Origin: Arthrobacter luteolus NBRC 107841 | GTDB taxonomy: Bacteria > Actinomycetota > Actinomycetes > Actinomycetales > Micrococcaceae | Direction: 5' to 3' | Length of the DNA stretch: 64,000 nt | Assembly: GCF_001552075.1 (NCBI RefSeq) | Contig: NZ_BCQM01000002.1 | Coordinates: forward strand, 310,001 to 374,000 | In this document: positions 44,434 through 53,106 of the stretch, piece after piece | How the letters are laid out: every line of letters begins with the position of its first letter | How positions within the stretch are numbered: the first letter of the stretch is position 1 | Notes under the pieces: generated by a model | Database searches by the model: none | Told to the model about the DNA's origin: nothing | What the model saw: only the letters and a program-made list of their open reading frames with translations | Program-made: the position numbers and the translations under genes

Positions 44434-47248
44434 CCCGCCGCCGGCGCACCGCACCCACGGCTTTGCTGAGCTCGGAAACCACCACAATGGTCGCGGCCAC
44501 ACCGATGCAGAGCAGCCACTGGTCCGCTGTCAGAGGGACGGTGTCGAACAGCGCCTCGAAGACGCCGAGCTGTACCACCAGGATCTGGAGCACGACGACG
44601 GCGCCCAGGGCCAGCCAGATGGTGCGGTTCGTGAACGTCTGCAGCGAGAACAGCGAGGACGTTTCGCTGCGGACGTTGAGCAGGTTGAAGACCTGGTAAA
44701 AAACGAAGGTCGTGAACGCCATGGTGGTGGCGAAATTGGGGCTCGCCGCCGCACTGTCCGGGAAAAGCGCCGGGACGCTCAGCAGCACCCAGCAGGTCCC
44801 CGCAGCCATCACCAGGCCCGAGACCAGGAGGGCGGCCAGCCGCTGGCCGGTCAGCAGGGGCTCCCGGGGTTTCCGGGGCGGCTGCTGCATCACTTTGGGA
44901 TCCGTGGAGTCCACCCCCAGTGCCAGTGCCGGCGGCCCGTCCATGATGATGTTGACCCACAAAATCTGGATCGCCGTGAAGGGTGCTCCTCCGGCGAAGC
45001 CAAAGGTGGCCGCGGCCAGGAAGATCAGCACGAAGCCCCAGGCAGTCGTGAGCTGGAACCGGACGAACTTCAGGATGTTGGCGTAGATTCCGCGTCCCTC
45101 TTCGACGGCGGCGACGATCGTGGCGAAGTTGTCATCGGTGAGGATCATCCGTGCGGCGCCCTTGGACACATCAGTACCGGTGATGCCCATGGCGATGCCG
45201 ATGTCCGCGCGCTTCAGGGCAGGTGCGTCGTTGACGCCGTCGCCGGTCATGGCAACCACATCACCGTTGGCCTGGAGCGCCTCGACGACCCGCAGCTTAT
45301 GCTCTGGTGAGACCCGCGCCAGCACACCGTACTGCGGTGCACGCTCCTGGAGTTCCTGCTCACTGAAACGGTCCACTTCGGCTCCGGCCACCGCACTCCC
45401 CCGGATGCCCAGGTCCTTGGCGATCGCCGAGGCTGTGACGAGGTGGTCCCCGGTGATCATGTGCACCTGGATGCCGGCGGCGTGGGCCACCGCGATGGCT
45501 TCGCGGGCTTCGGCGCGGGGCGGGTCCATGATACCGACCACGGCGAAGAGCACCAGGCCGGTTGCCGCTTCCTTCAGTCCGGCTGCGGAACCGGGGAGCG
45601 GTCCGTCCAGCGGGCGGCCTGCCACTGCCATGGTCCGCAGGCCCGTATCGGCCAGGGCCGTGATATCCGCCAGCAACCGTTCACGGTCGCCGTCGGTCAG
45701 CGGCTGCACACCGTCCGGAGCGGACATCGCGGTGCAAAGATCCAGCACAACGCCCGGGGCGCCCTTGACATTGCAGTAAACCGCGCCGGGCCGGTTGACG
45801 TTCTCATTAAATGTGGCCATGTACTTGTACTCGGAGTCGAAAGGAATTTCCGCGGCCCGCGGATGCTCGGCGCGGGCCCCGGAGGGGTCAATTCCGCCCT
45901 TTTCCGCCAGCACCACCAGGGCTCCCTCCGTGGGATCCCCGGTGAGCACACCGTCGGAAACGGTGGCGTCATTGCACAGGGCCATCACCAGGTACGCCTC
46001 GGTAAGCGCGGGAACCGGCAGCCCGTCCGGACTCAGGATCCGGCCCTCAATTCCATACCCGGTCCCGGTGACCCGGAACTGCCGCCCGTTGGCGGTGATG
46101 ATCCGGCGCGCTGTCATTTCGTTGAGCGTCAGCGTGCCGGTCTTATCTGTGCAGATCTGCGAGGTTCCGCCCAGGGTCTCCACGGCGGAGAGCTGTTTGA
46201 TGATGGCCCCGCGGGCCGCCAGCCGGGATGCGCCCATGGCCAGGGTGAACGCGACGACGGCGGTGAGTCCCTCCGGGATGGTGGCCACGGCCAGGGAGAC
46301 CGAGGTAAGCAGCAGGGAGTTCAGGTCCTCGCCGCGGAGCAGGCCCAGGACAAAAACCAGCGCGACGACGCCCAGGGCGATCCAGGTCAGCAGTGCCGCG
46401 AGCTGGTCGATGCTGCGCTGCAGGGACGTCTTTTCTTCAACGGTGCTTCCCAGAAGGTGGGCGATCCGGCCCATCTGGGTGCCCATGCCGGTGCTGGTCA
46501 CGACCATAACGGCACGTCCGCGGCTGATTTCTGTGCCCATGTAGAGCATGCCGTGCCGGTCGGCCACGGGTACGTCCTCCGTCTGGAGGGAGGCGGCGTC
46601 TTTGTTCACCGGCTGGGATTCACCGGTGAGGGCGGCCTCGGCGGCCTGCAGGCGCACCGCCTCCAGGAGCCTGCCGTCCGCCGGCACGGCGTCCCCGGCT
46701 TCCAGCAGGACGATGTCCCCGGGCACGAGGTCGGTGCGCGGAACCTGGGTCGCCCGGCCTCCGCGCCTGACCCGCGCCGTGCCGACATCGGTGCGGCGCA
46801 GCGCTTCCAGGCTGTTTTCGGCCCGGCGTTCCTGGACGTAATTCAGGATGGTGTTCAGGACGACGACAGCCAGGATGACGATCGGCGTCTCGAGATCCCG
46901 GGAAACGACGGCGCTGAGGACGGCAGCGGCCAGGAGCACCAGGATCAGCCGGTCCGAGAGCAGGGCAAGGATCTTCCGCCAGGCAGGTACCGCCGGAGCG
47001 CCGGCGAGCTGGTTGGGACCGTATCGGGACAGGCGTTCGTTGACCTGCTGTTCGCTCAAGCCGGTTTCGGGGCTGGATTCCAGCGCCGCCGCAGCATCCG
47101 GACCGGGCATGGTCCAGGGCGGCGGGATCTGGGTCTGCGGCTCTGCCTCTGCCTGCGCCTGGGCCTGTGCCTGCGCGCCGGGCCGTGGTTTGGGTGACGG
47201 GGCGTTCCTGCCGGACCGCCCGGAATCCGGGTTACTGCCATGCTGCAT
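44405..47248 (-). CDS. P2-type cation-transporting ATPase (SPCA/PMR1-like, Ca2+/Mn2+)
   Basis: 947 residues. It has an N-terminal cytosolic part with a Gln/Ala/Glu low-complexity stretch (about 20-40), the actuator motif ALTGESQPV, phosphorylation site Asp368 in DKTGTLT, KGAPGVVL, and the hinge MTGDGVNDAPALKRADIG. Ion-site motifs are IPEGLTAVV in M4 and NIIMDGPPALALG in M6, the form seen in SPCA pumps. M5 lacks the SERCA site I acidic residue, suggesting a single site II. I chose the ATG at 47248 (AGGGG upstream) because earlier in-frame sequence is non-coding. The gene tail overlaps the convergent SDR gene. Confidence 0.92.
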   Translation of the reverse strand: MQHGSNPDSGRSGRNAPSPKPRPGAQAQAQAQAEAEPQTQIPPPWTMPGPDAAAALESSPETGLSEQQVNERLSRYGPNQLAGAPAVPAWRKILALLSDRLILVLLAAAVLSAVVSRDLETPIVILAVVVLNTILNYVQERRAENSLEALRRTDVGTARVRRGGRATQVPRTDLVPGDIVLLEAGDAVPADGRLLEAVRLQAAEAALTGESQPVNKDAASLQTEDVPVADRHGMLYMGTEISRGRAVMVVTSTGMGTQMGRIAHLLGSTVEEKTSLQRSIDQLAALLTWIALGVVALVFVLGLLRGEDLNSLLLTSVSLAVATIPEGLTAVVAFTLAMGASRLAARGAIIKQLSAVETLGGTSQICTDKTGTLTLNEMTARRIITANGRQFRVTGTGYGIEGRILSPDGLPVPALTEAYLVMALCNDATVSDGVLTGDPTEGALVVLAEKGGIDPSGARAEHPRAAEIPFDSEYKYMATFNENVNRPGAVYCNVKGAPGVVLDLCTAMSAPDGVQPLTDGDRERLLADITALADTGLRTMAVAGRPLDGPLPGSAAGLKEAATGLVLFAVVGIMDPPRAEAREAIAVAHAAGIQVHMITGDHLVTASAIAKDLGIRGSAVAGAEVDRFSEQELQERAPQYGVLARVSPEHKLRVVEALQANGDVVAMTGDGVNDAPALKRADIGIAMGITGTDVSKGAARMILTDDNFATIVAAVEEGRGIYANILKFVRFQLTTAWGFVLIFLAAATFGFAGGAPFTAIQILWVNIIMDGPPALALGVDSTDPKVMQQPPRKPREPLLTGQRLAALLVSGLVMAAGTCWVLLSVPALFPDSAAASPNFATTMAFTTFVFYQVFNLLNVRSETSSLFSLQTFTNRTIWLALGAVVVLQILVVQLGVFEALFDTVPLTADQWLLCIGVAATIVVVSELSKAVGAVRRRRATRERAGNP

Positions 47249-47366
47249 GGGCTGCCCCTGTGCTGGGCTCGTCGGATGGTCCGGCCAGTCTAGCAACGGG
47301 GCATCGGGGCGGTAATGGTCCGCTGCCGAGTTGGTTGGCCCGGCCTGCGTCAGGGATTGTGGAGCA

Positions 47367-48371
47367 ATGCGTTCACTCTCCGCCGCCAAACACCTTCCCG
47401 GGCTGGCCGCCTCGGCTGTGGCCGTTGTTGCCTGCCTGGCGCTGCACCGGCTGCTGCCCGGCATTCCCGTCCTTACCGCAGCCGTTGTCCTGGGCCTGCT
47501 GGTGGGGAACCTGCCCGGTACGGCGCAGCGGACAGCTGGCTCCTGGAAACCGGGGCTGGCGTTGGCCGCGAAGAAGTTCCTGCGCTTCGGGATTGTGCTG
47601 TTGGGACTCAAGGTGTCCCTGGTAGACATCGCCGGGCTGGGCTGGCCAGCGGTCCTGCTGATCATCACCCTCGTGGGTTTTTCCTTCGGAGTGACCTATC
47701 TGGTCTGCCGTGCATTCGGGTTGCCGGGTGATGAGCCGGTGCTGATCGCTGCCGGCTTTTCGATCTGCGGTGTCTCCGCGATCAGCGCCGTCGCTGCGGC
47801 CCGGCAGATCCGGCAGGCTCAGACGGCGGTTCCGACCGCGATGGTCACCCTGTTCGGAACCCTGGCCATCGGCGTCCTGCCGTTGCTGTCCTCCCTGCTG
47901 GGCCTGCCGCCGGAAGTCTTCGGCTTCCTGGCCGGCGCCGCCGTCCACGACGTGGGGCAGGTGGTGGCCACGGCGCAGACCGCCGGCACAGCGGCCCTCG
48001 CCCTCGCCGTCGTCGTTAAGCTGGTCCGGGTGCTGATGCTGGCGCCCGTCAGTGCCGCGGCCGGCCTCCACCACCGCCGCCGTTCCGGCAGCGAGGGGAA
48101 GCTTCCGCCCCTTGTTCCGCTGTTCGTGGCCGGGTTCCTGGCCGCTGTGCTGCTGCGGACCACCGGAATCGTGCCGCCGGCGGTCCTGGGAGCAGCGGCC
48201 AGCGTGCAGGACTTGCTTTTCACGGCGGCGCTGTTCGGACTCGGGGCATCGGTGAAGGTCCGCAGCCTCCTGCGGTCCGGCGGGCCGGCCGCAGCCGCCT
48301 CACTGGTGTCCTGGCTGATCATCGTCGGGGCGTCGCTTCTGCTGGCCGTCCTTCTGGTTCCCGCGGCCTGA
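47367..48371 (+). CDS. YeiH/UPF0324 family membrane protein (putative sulfate exporter)
   Basis: 334 residues, about ten membrane helices. Family signatures include VVLGLLVGNLPG, FLRFGIVLLGLKVSL, AAGFSICGVSAISAV and AGAAVHDVGQVVATAQTAG. The family (PF03601) is annotated as putative sulfate exporters, but transport has not been shown for most members. I chose the ATG at 47367, which puts the first helix near the N-terminus. It is divergent from the P-type ATPase across 118 bp and 87 bp upstream of the next gene. Confidence 0.88.
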   Translation: MRSLSAAKHLPGLAASAVAVVACLALHRLLPGIPVLTAAVVLGLLVGNLPGTAQRTAGSWKPGLALAAKKFLRFGIVLLGLKVSLVDIAGLGWPAVLLIITLVGFSFGVTYLVCRAFGLPGDEPVLIAAGFSICGVSAISAVAAARQIRQAQTAVPTAMVTLFGTLAIGVLPLLSSLLGLPPEVFGFLAGAAVHDVGQVVATAQTAGTAALALAVVVKLVRVLMLAPVSAAAGLHHRRRSGSEGKLPPLVPLFVAGFLAAVLLRTTGIVPPAVLGAAASVQDLLFTAALFGLGASVKVRSLLRSGGPAAAASLVSWLIIVGASLLLAVLLVPAA

Positions 48372-48458
48372 CACGCTTGTCTTCCGGATTCGGCCATGGT
48401 TAGGATCTGGCTCACTGAGGGCCGGGTGTTTGGTGCCCGCCGGCGGCAGGGGGACAAT

Positions 48459-50147
48459 ATGACGGCTGTCCACCCTCGAACGCGCCGCGGGACGGGTCAC
48501 GAAGCGGTCCCTCGGAAGGCCGGCCTGCTGCCCAGGATTGCCGGGTTGGTGTGGTCCGGCCTCATCTTGTGGCTGCTCTGCTCAAACCTGGTTCTGCCTT
48601 CCTACGGATTCTCCCGTTACGAGACGTGGGCTGCTGTACTCTGCGGTGTGGGGGTACTGGGGCTCACCGTGGCCTTTCCCTGGCTGCTTGCCAGAATAGA
48701 CGCAGGAACTGCCGGGCACCGGTGGCTGCGGGCCCTTCTCTCGGTCCTGGGCTGGTCTGTGCTGTTCGCCTGCCAGGCCCGGGTAGCAGATGCCGTCCGG
48801 CTCCCGCCGGACTGGGACGCGGCTGCGGTGTACTTTTCCGCCCAGGCGCTGGCGGACCAATCGCCGGGAAACGTTGACTCGAGCTACTTCCAGATCAACC
48901 CCAATAACGTGCTGCTGATGCTCCTATTGAGCAGATTCCTGGAAACGGCTCAGGCCATGGGCAGTACTGACCTGCGGCAGTCGGTGGCCTACCTCAACGC
49001 GGCCATTCTCTTCTGCGGCATGCTGCTGACATATGCGGCGGCCGCACTGGTCGGCGGCCGGCAGACAGCCCGGCTGACGCTGATACCCTCCTTCATCCTC
49101 GTACTTCTTTCGCCGTGGCTGCCGGTTTTTTACTCCGATACGGCGGGGCTGCTGTTCCCAATTCTCATATTCTTCCTTCTGGCCGCCGCCGCGCGGTGCT
49201 CCTGGCCTATGCGGATTATTCTCTGGGCAGCAGCGGGAGCTGCCGGGGCTGTGGGATATGGCATCAAACCGACAGTTTTGATCTGCCTGGTGGCAGCCGG
49301 ACTTGTGGGCATATGCTCGCTCCGCAGACGCCTGTGGCGGCGGGACGCCGCGCTCACGCTGCTCGGGGTGGCAGTGACAGTGTTCTCTTTTGCTGGGACT
49401 CACGCTGCTATTGCGGCCTGGGAAAACTCGGGAGTGTTCAACGGCGCTCCCGTCTCCGCGGAATTCGCCATTCCCCCGACGCACTTCTTGAAGGTTGGGG
49501 CCCAGCAGTACCCAGGACCGTATGGTGACTACTTCGGTGCCTACAACGAGCCAGACCGTCTATCGACACTGGCAATTAGGGACCCGCAGGAGCGTTTCGA
49601 CGCAGGTCTCGAGGCATACCGGGACCGAGTGGACGCTATGGGCCCGGCAGGATACGCCGGGTTTCTGAATGCGAAACTGCGCTGGATCACGGGCGATGGT
49701 TCCTTCTTCAGCTGGGGCGAAGGGCGGATGACAGCGAACGAGTTTATCGCCGAAGATGGGCTGAGCCGGACCATCCAGGATTTCTACGGCCCGGGCCGAC
49801 CGGGATTCGGATTCATCCTCGACCTTTGGCAGGGGACCTGGTTCCTGCTCCTTGCTCTGTGCGGCGGAGCCCTCTTCCTGCGGGATCCCCGTTCGGCTGC
49901 GCTGGGCCCGGTTATGGCCCGCGTGAGCCTGCTGGGACTCTTGCTGTTCCTCATGTTCTCGGAGGGCAGAGCGCGGTTCCTCTATCTCTATGTCCCCTAC
50001 TTCATTCTCCTGGGCGCAGTTTCGCTGCGTTGCCTGCCCGGCCTGACCAGCCGCTGGCGGAACGCAGGCCGCAGGCCCCGGCCTGTGGAAGATGGGGCCA
50101 AGGTGGTTGAATGGACGGGTGTCGAACCAAAATCTGCGCCGCGATGA
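48459..50147 (+). CDS. Polytopic membrane protein, possible GT-C-fold glycosyltransferase
   Basis: 562 residues with roughly 11-12 predicted membrane helices. The first large extracytoplasmic loop has PPDWDAA (Asp118, Asp120), followed by helices and a second long extracytoplasmic segment (about 345-450; ENSGVFNGAPVSAEF, GPYGDYFGAYNEPDR). This topology, with an acidic motif in loop 1, resembles lipid-phosphate-sugar-dependent GT-C transferases (PMT/GT39-like). I do not recognise the exact family. The ATG at 48459 has AGGGGGA upstream. The last 29 bp overlap pepN. Confidence 0.72.
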   Translation: MTAVHPRTRRGTGHEAVPRKAGLLPRIAGLVWSGLILWLLCSNLVLPSYGFSRYETWAAVLCGVGVLGLTVAFPWLLARIDAGTAGHRWLRALLSVLGWSVLFACQARVADAVRLPPDWDAAAVYFSAQALADQSPGNVDSSYFQINPNNVLLMLLLSRFLETAQAMGSTDLRQSVAYLNAAILFCGMLLTYAAAALVGGRQTARLTLIPSFILVLLSPWLPVFYSDTAGLLFPILIFFLLAAAARCSWPMRIILWAAAGAAGAVGYGIKPTVLICLVAAGLVGICSLRRRLWRRDAALTLLGVAVTVFSFAGTHAAIAAWENSGVFNGAPVSAEFAIPPTHFLKVGAQQYPGPYGDYFGAYNEPDRLSTLAIRDPQERFDAGLEAYRDRVDAMGPAGYAGFLNAKLRWITGDGSFFSWGEGRMTANEFIAEDGLSRTIQDFYGPGRPGFGFILDLWQGTWFLLLALCGGALFLRDPRSAALGPVMARVSLLGLLLFLMFSEGRARFLYLYVPYFILLGAVSLRCLPGLTSRWRNAGRRPRPVEDGAKVVEWTGVEPKSAPR

Positions 50148-52731
50148 GGCCGCCGCCCGTTCCCGTCTGCTGACTGTCGATTCCTATGACGTCGACCTGG
50201 ACCTGGGCAATGCCGCTGATCCAGCCGCCGCCGGTTTCCGTTCCCGCACCACCATCCGTTTTTCGTGCAGTGAGGCGGGCACCACCACGTTCCTGGACTT
50301 CATCCACGGCGGAGTGGACGCCGTCGTCGTTAATGGGAATGCCTACGACCCGGCGGAGTCAGTGACCGGATCCCGGATTGCCCTGCACAACCTCCAGGCC
50401 GGAGAGAACACGGTGACTGTGCAGGGAACTGCCCTCTACAGCCGCAGCGGCGAAGGCCTGCACCGCTTCACCGACCCGGCCGACGGGCAAACCTACCTGT
50501 ACACGCAGTATGAACCCGCGGATGCCCGCCGTGTCTTCGCGAACTTCGAGCAGCCGGATCTCAAGGCATCATTCACCTTCCATGTGACCGCTCCGGCTGA
50601 CTGGGAAGTCGCCTCCAATGGTGTGGAAGCGGCCCGCACGCCCCTGGCGGACGGAAGGCTCAGCCGCTGGGATTTCGCTCCCACCCAACGGATCTCCACC
50701 TACATCACCACCGTGCTCGCCGGCCCGTACTTCAAGGCGTCTGACACCTGGTCCACGGAACTGCCCAACGGTACCGGGCTGGTGGTCCCCCTGGGCGCCT
50801 ACTGCAGGGCGTCGCTGGCGGAGTACTTCGACCCGGAGAGCATCTTCGACACCACCAAGCGGGGCCTGGACTACTTCCACCAGCTCTTCAACTACCCCTA
50901 CCCTTTCGGCAAGTACGACCAGGCGTTTGTGCCCGAATACAACCTGGGCGCCATGGAAAACCCGGGGCTGGTGACCTTCACCGAGGCGTACGTCTTCCGG
51001 ACCAAAGCGACTGAAGCGCAGTACGAGGCCCGGGCCAACACGATTCTGCACGAAATGGCGCACATGTGGTTCGGGGACCTGGTCACCATGCGCTGGTGGG
51101 ACGACCTGTGGCTGAAGGAGTCCTTCGCGGACTACATGGGTGCCCTGGCCGTGGACGAGGCAACCGGCTGGACGAACTCCTGGGTCAGTTTCGCCAACCG
51201 CCGGAAGGCCTGGGCCTACGTCCAGGACCAGCTTCCCACCACCCATCCGATCGTGGCTGACATCCCGGACCTCGAGGCCGCCAAGCAGAACTTCGACGGC
51301 ATCACCTACGCCAAGGGCGCCTCCGTCCTGAAACAGCTGGTTGCCTATGTGGGCTTTGAACCGTTTATCAACGCCTCCCGGGCCTACTTCGCCCGGCATG
51401 CCTACGGCAACACAACGCTGGCAGACCTGCTGGATGTCCTCGCTGAGGCATCAGGACGGGATATGGGGCACTGGGCACAGCTCTGGCTTCAGACCGCCGG
51501 CGTGCCGGTCCTGGAAGTGGACGCCGAGACGGCGGAGGACGGCACCTTCGAGGCCGTCACGGTCCGCCAGGACGCTCCCGACCCGGTCAGCGGCGAGCAG
51601 GTTCCGCGCCCCCACCGCCTGCAGCTGGGTCTGTACGACTTCAACGCCGAGGGCTGGCTGGAACGCTCCGGCAGCGTGGAGGTCGACGTCGAGGGGCGGC
51701 GCACGCCGGTCCCCGGGCTGGTAGGCAAAGCGCGTCCCGCCCTCCTGCTGCCGAACGACGGCGACCTCACCTACGCGAAGATCAGGTTCGATCCGGTCTC
51801 CCTCGCCAACCTGCTGGATCACCTCCCCCGGCTTCGTGATCCCCTGGCCCGTGCCATTTGCCTGTCGGCGCTCTGGAACAACGTGCGGGACGGTGTGCTC
51901 TCCGCTCACGACTACGTTCGGCTCGTCATCCGGGCCGCACCCACGGAAACCGGGGCGGGGGTTCTTCAGGCACTGCTCGAAAACGCCCGCGCCGCAGTGG
52001 AACGGTACGCTCCGGAGGAGATCCGGGCGCAGCTGCGTGAACAGCTGTTCACGGCCGTTGCCGCGCAGCTGGCTGCCGCCGCCGGCGGCAGCGACCTGCA
52101 GCTCATCTGGGCGCGGGCCGCCGCTGCCCTCGGCCGGCGCAGTTCCAGCCATAACCCGCTGTTCCGCGGCCTGCTCTCCGGTGAGGTGGCCTACCCGGGC
52201 CTCATCGTTGATGCGGACCTGCGCTGGAAACTGTGGCAGGCCCTGGCCGGGACGGGGTCTGCGGGGACCGGCGAACTGAAGTCCGAACTTGACAGCGACA
52301 ACACTGCGGCCGGCCGGGTAGGTTTCACGGTGGCTGCCGCGGCGCTGCCGGATCCCGCCGTCAAGGCAGGTGCCTGGAACGCAGCTGTCCATTCGAACGA
52401 GCTGTCCAACGAGCTGCTCTCCGCCACCATTGAGGGATTCAACATTGGCGGCCACGACCTTCTGGATCCTTTTATCGAGGACTACTTCGCGTCGCTGGCC
52501 GGGGTGTGGAGCAGCCGCAGCATCGAGCTGGCCTCACGGGTGGTCGCCGGCCTCTATCCGGCCGGTCAGGACCTTCCTCCGCACGTGGTTCCAGCGGACC
52601 ATCCCGTCGTGGAACTGAGCCAGCAGTGGCTTGAAACGAATCCGGAGGCACCGGCGGCGCTGCGCAGGATTGTCCTGGAACAGCAGGATCACCTGCTGCG
52701 GTCGCTTCGGGCGCAGGCGGCTGCGCGCTAG
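50119..52731 (+). CDS. pepN: Aminopeptidase N (M1 family)
   Basis: About 870 residues. Signatures are the exopeptidase motif GAMENPGLVTF and the zinc site HEMAH (His311, Glu312, His315) followed by the downstream Glu in WLKESFADYMG. The N-terminal beta domain and C-terminal ERAP1-like helical domain are both present. It removes N-terminal amino acids in the cytoplasm and may finish off proteasome products. I chose the GTG at 50119 because its VSNQNLRRDEAAARSRLLTV start fits the family; ATG 50092 is an alternative that would overlap the previous gene more. Confidence 0.95.
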   Translation: MSNQNLRRDEAAARSRLLTVDSYDVDLDLGNAADPAAAGFRSRTTIRFSCSEAGTTTFLDFIHGGVDAVVVNGNAYDPAESVTGSRIALHNLQAGENTVTVQGTALYSRSGEGLHRFTDPADGQTYLYTQYEPADARRVFANFEQPDLKASFTFHVTAPADWEVASNGVEAARTPLADGRLSRWDFAPTQRISTYITTVLAGPYFKASDTWSTELPNGTGLVVPLGAYCRASLAEYFDPESIFDTTKRGLDYFHQLFNYPYPFGKYDQAFVPEYNLGAMENPGLVTFTEAYVFRTKATEAQYEARANTILHEMAHMWFGDLVTMRWWDDLWLKESFADYMGALAVDEATGWTNSWVSFANRRKAWAYVQDQLPTTHPIVADIPDLEAAKQNFDGITYAKGASVLKQLVAYVGFEPFINASRAYFARHAYGNTTLADLLDVLAEASGRDMGHWAQLWLQTAGVPVLEVDAETAEDGTFEAVTVRQDAPDPVSGEQVPRPHRLQLGLYDFNAEGWLERSGSVEVDVEGRRTPVPGLVGKARPALLLPNDGDLTYAKIRFDPVSLANLLDHLPRLRDPLARAICLSALWNNVRDGVLSAHDYVRLVIRAAPTETGAGVLQALLENARAAVERYAPEEIRAQLREQLFTAVAAQLAAAAGGSDLQLIWARAAAALGRRSSSHNPLFRGLLSGEVAYPGLIVDADLRWKLWQALAGTGSAGTGELKSELDSDNTAAGRVGFTVAAAALPDPAVKAGAWNAAVHSNELSNELLSATIEGFNIGGHDLLDPFIEDYFASLAGVWSSRSIELASRVVAGLYPAGQDLPPHVVPADHPVVELSQQWLETNPEAPAALRRIVLEQQDHLLRSLRAQAAAR

Positions 52732-52732
52732 G

Positions 52733-53065
52733 CTACGGCCTTTTCGCGACGCTGAGCAGGAAGGCGGAGTCTTCCAGCGCGGACACGGCATGCCGGGCCT
52801 GCGGCACAATCAGCAGGTCGCCGGCGGATCCTTCCCAGGAGGTGCCTTCGGAGCTGAGGCTCACCCGCCCCTTGAGCACCATGATGGTGGCTTCGCCGGG
52901 GTTCTCATGTTCGTCCAGGACAAAACCGGCCGCCAGGGCAATAACCGTTTGGCGCAGGATGTGTTCGTGTCCCCCGTACACCGTGGCGGCGCTTCGCCCG
53001 GAGGAAGCCTGCCGGGCGGTTTCCAAATGGTTCCTGACCAGCGCCGTCAGCGACTTCTTTTCCAT
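52733..53065 (-). CDS. Cupin-domain protein
   Basis: A 110-residue small cupin. A short N-terminal helix (KSLTALVRNHLETA) is followed by the beta-barrel with AAGFVLDEHENPGEATIMVLKGRVSLS (cupin motif 1: His, Glu, Gly) and GDLLIVPQARHAVSALEDSAFLLSV (motif 2 with His). Probably metal-binding; ligand unknown. The ATG at 53065 has no ribosome binding site but TAGACT ends 7 nt upstream, suggesting a leaderless mRNA. It ends one base from the pepN stop (convergent). Confidence 0.88.
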   Translation of the reverse strand: MEKKSLTALVRNHLETARQASSGRSAATVYGGHEHILRQTVIALAAGFVLDEHENPGEATIMVLKGRVSLSSEGTSWEGSAGDLLIVPQARHAVSALEDSAFLLSVAKRP

Positions 53066-53080
53066 ACGGCGAAGTCTAAG

Positions 53081-53097
53081 GGCCGCTCCCGGCGGCC
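53081..53097 (-). terminator. Short hairpin after the lipoate ligase gene
   Basis: GGCCGC-TCCCG-GCGGCC, 6-bp stem with 5-nt loop, 10 bp after the lipoate ligase stop on the minus strand, without a T-tract. It also lies next to the cupin promoter, so its role is uncertain. Confidence 0.35.
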
Positions 53098-53106
53098 GTA
53101 AGAGTG

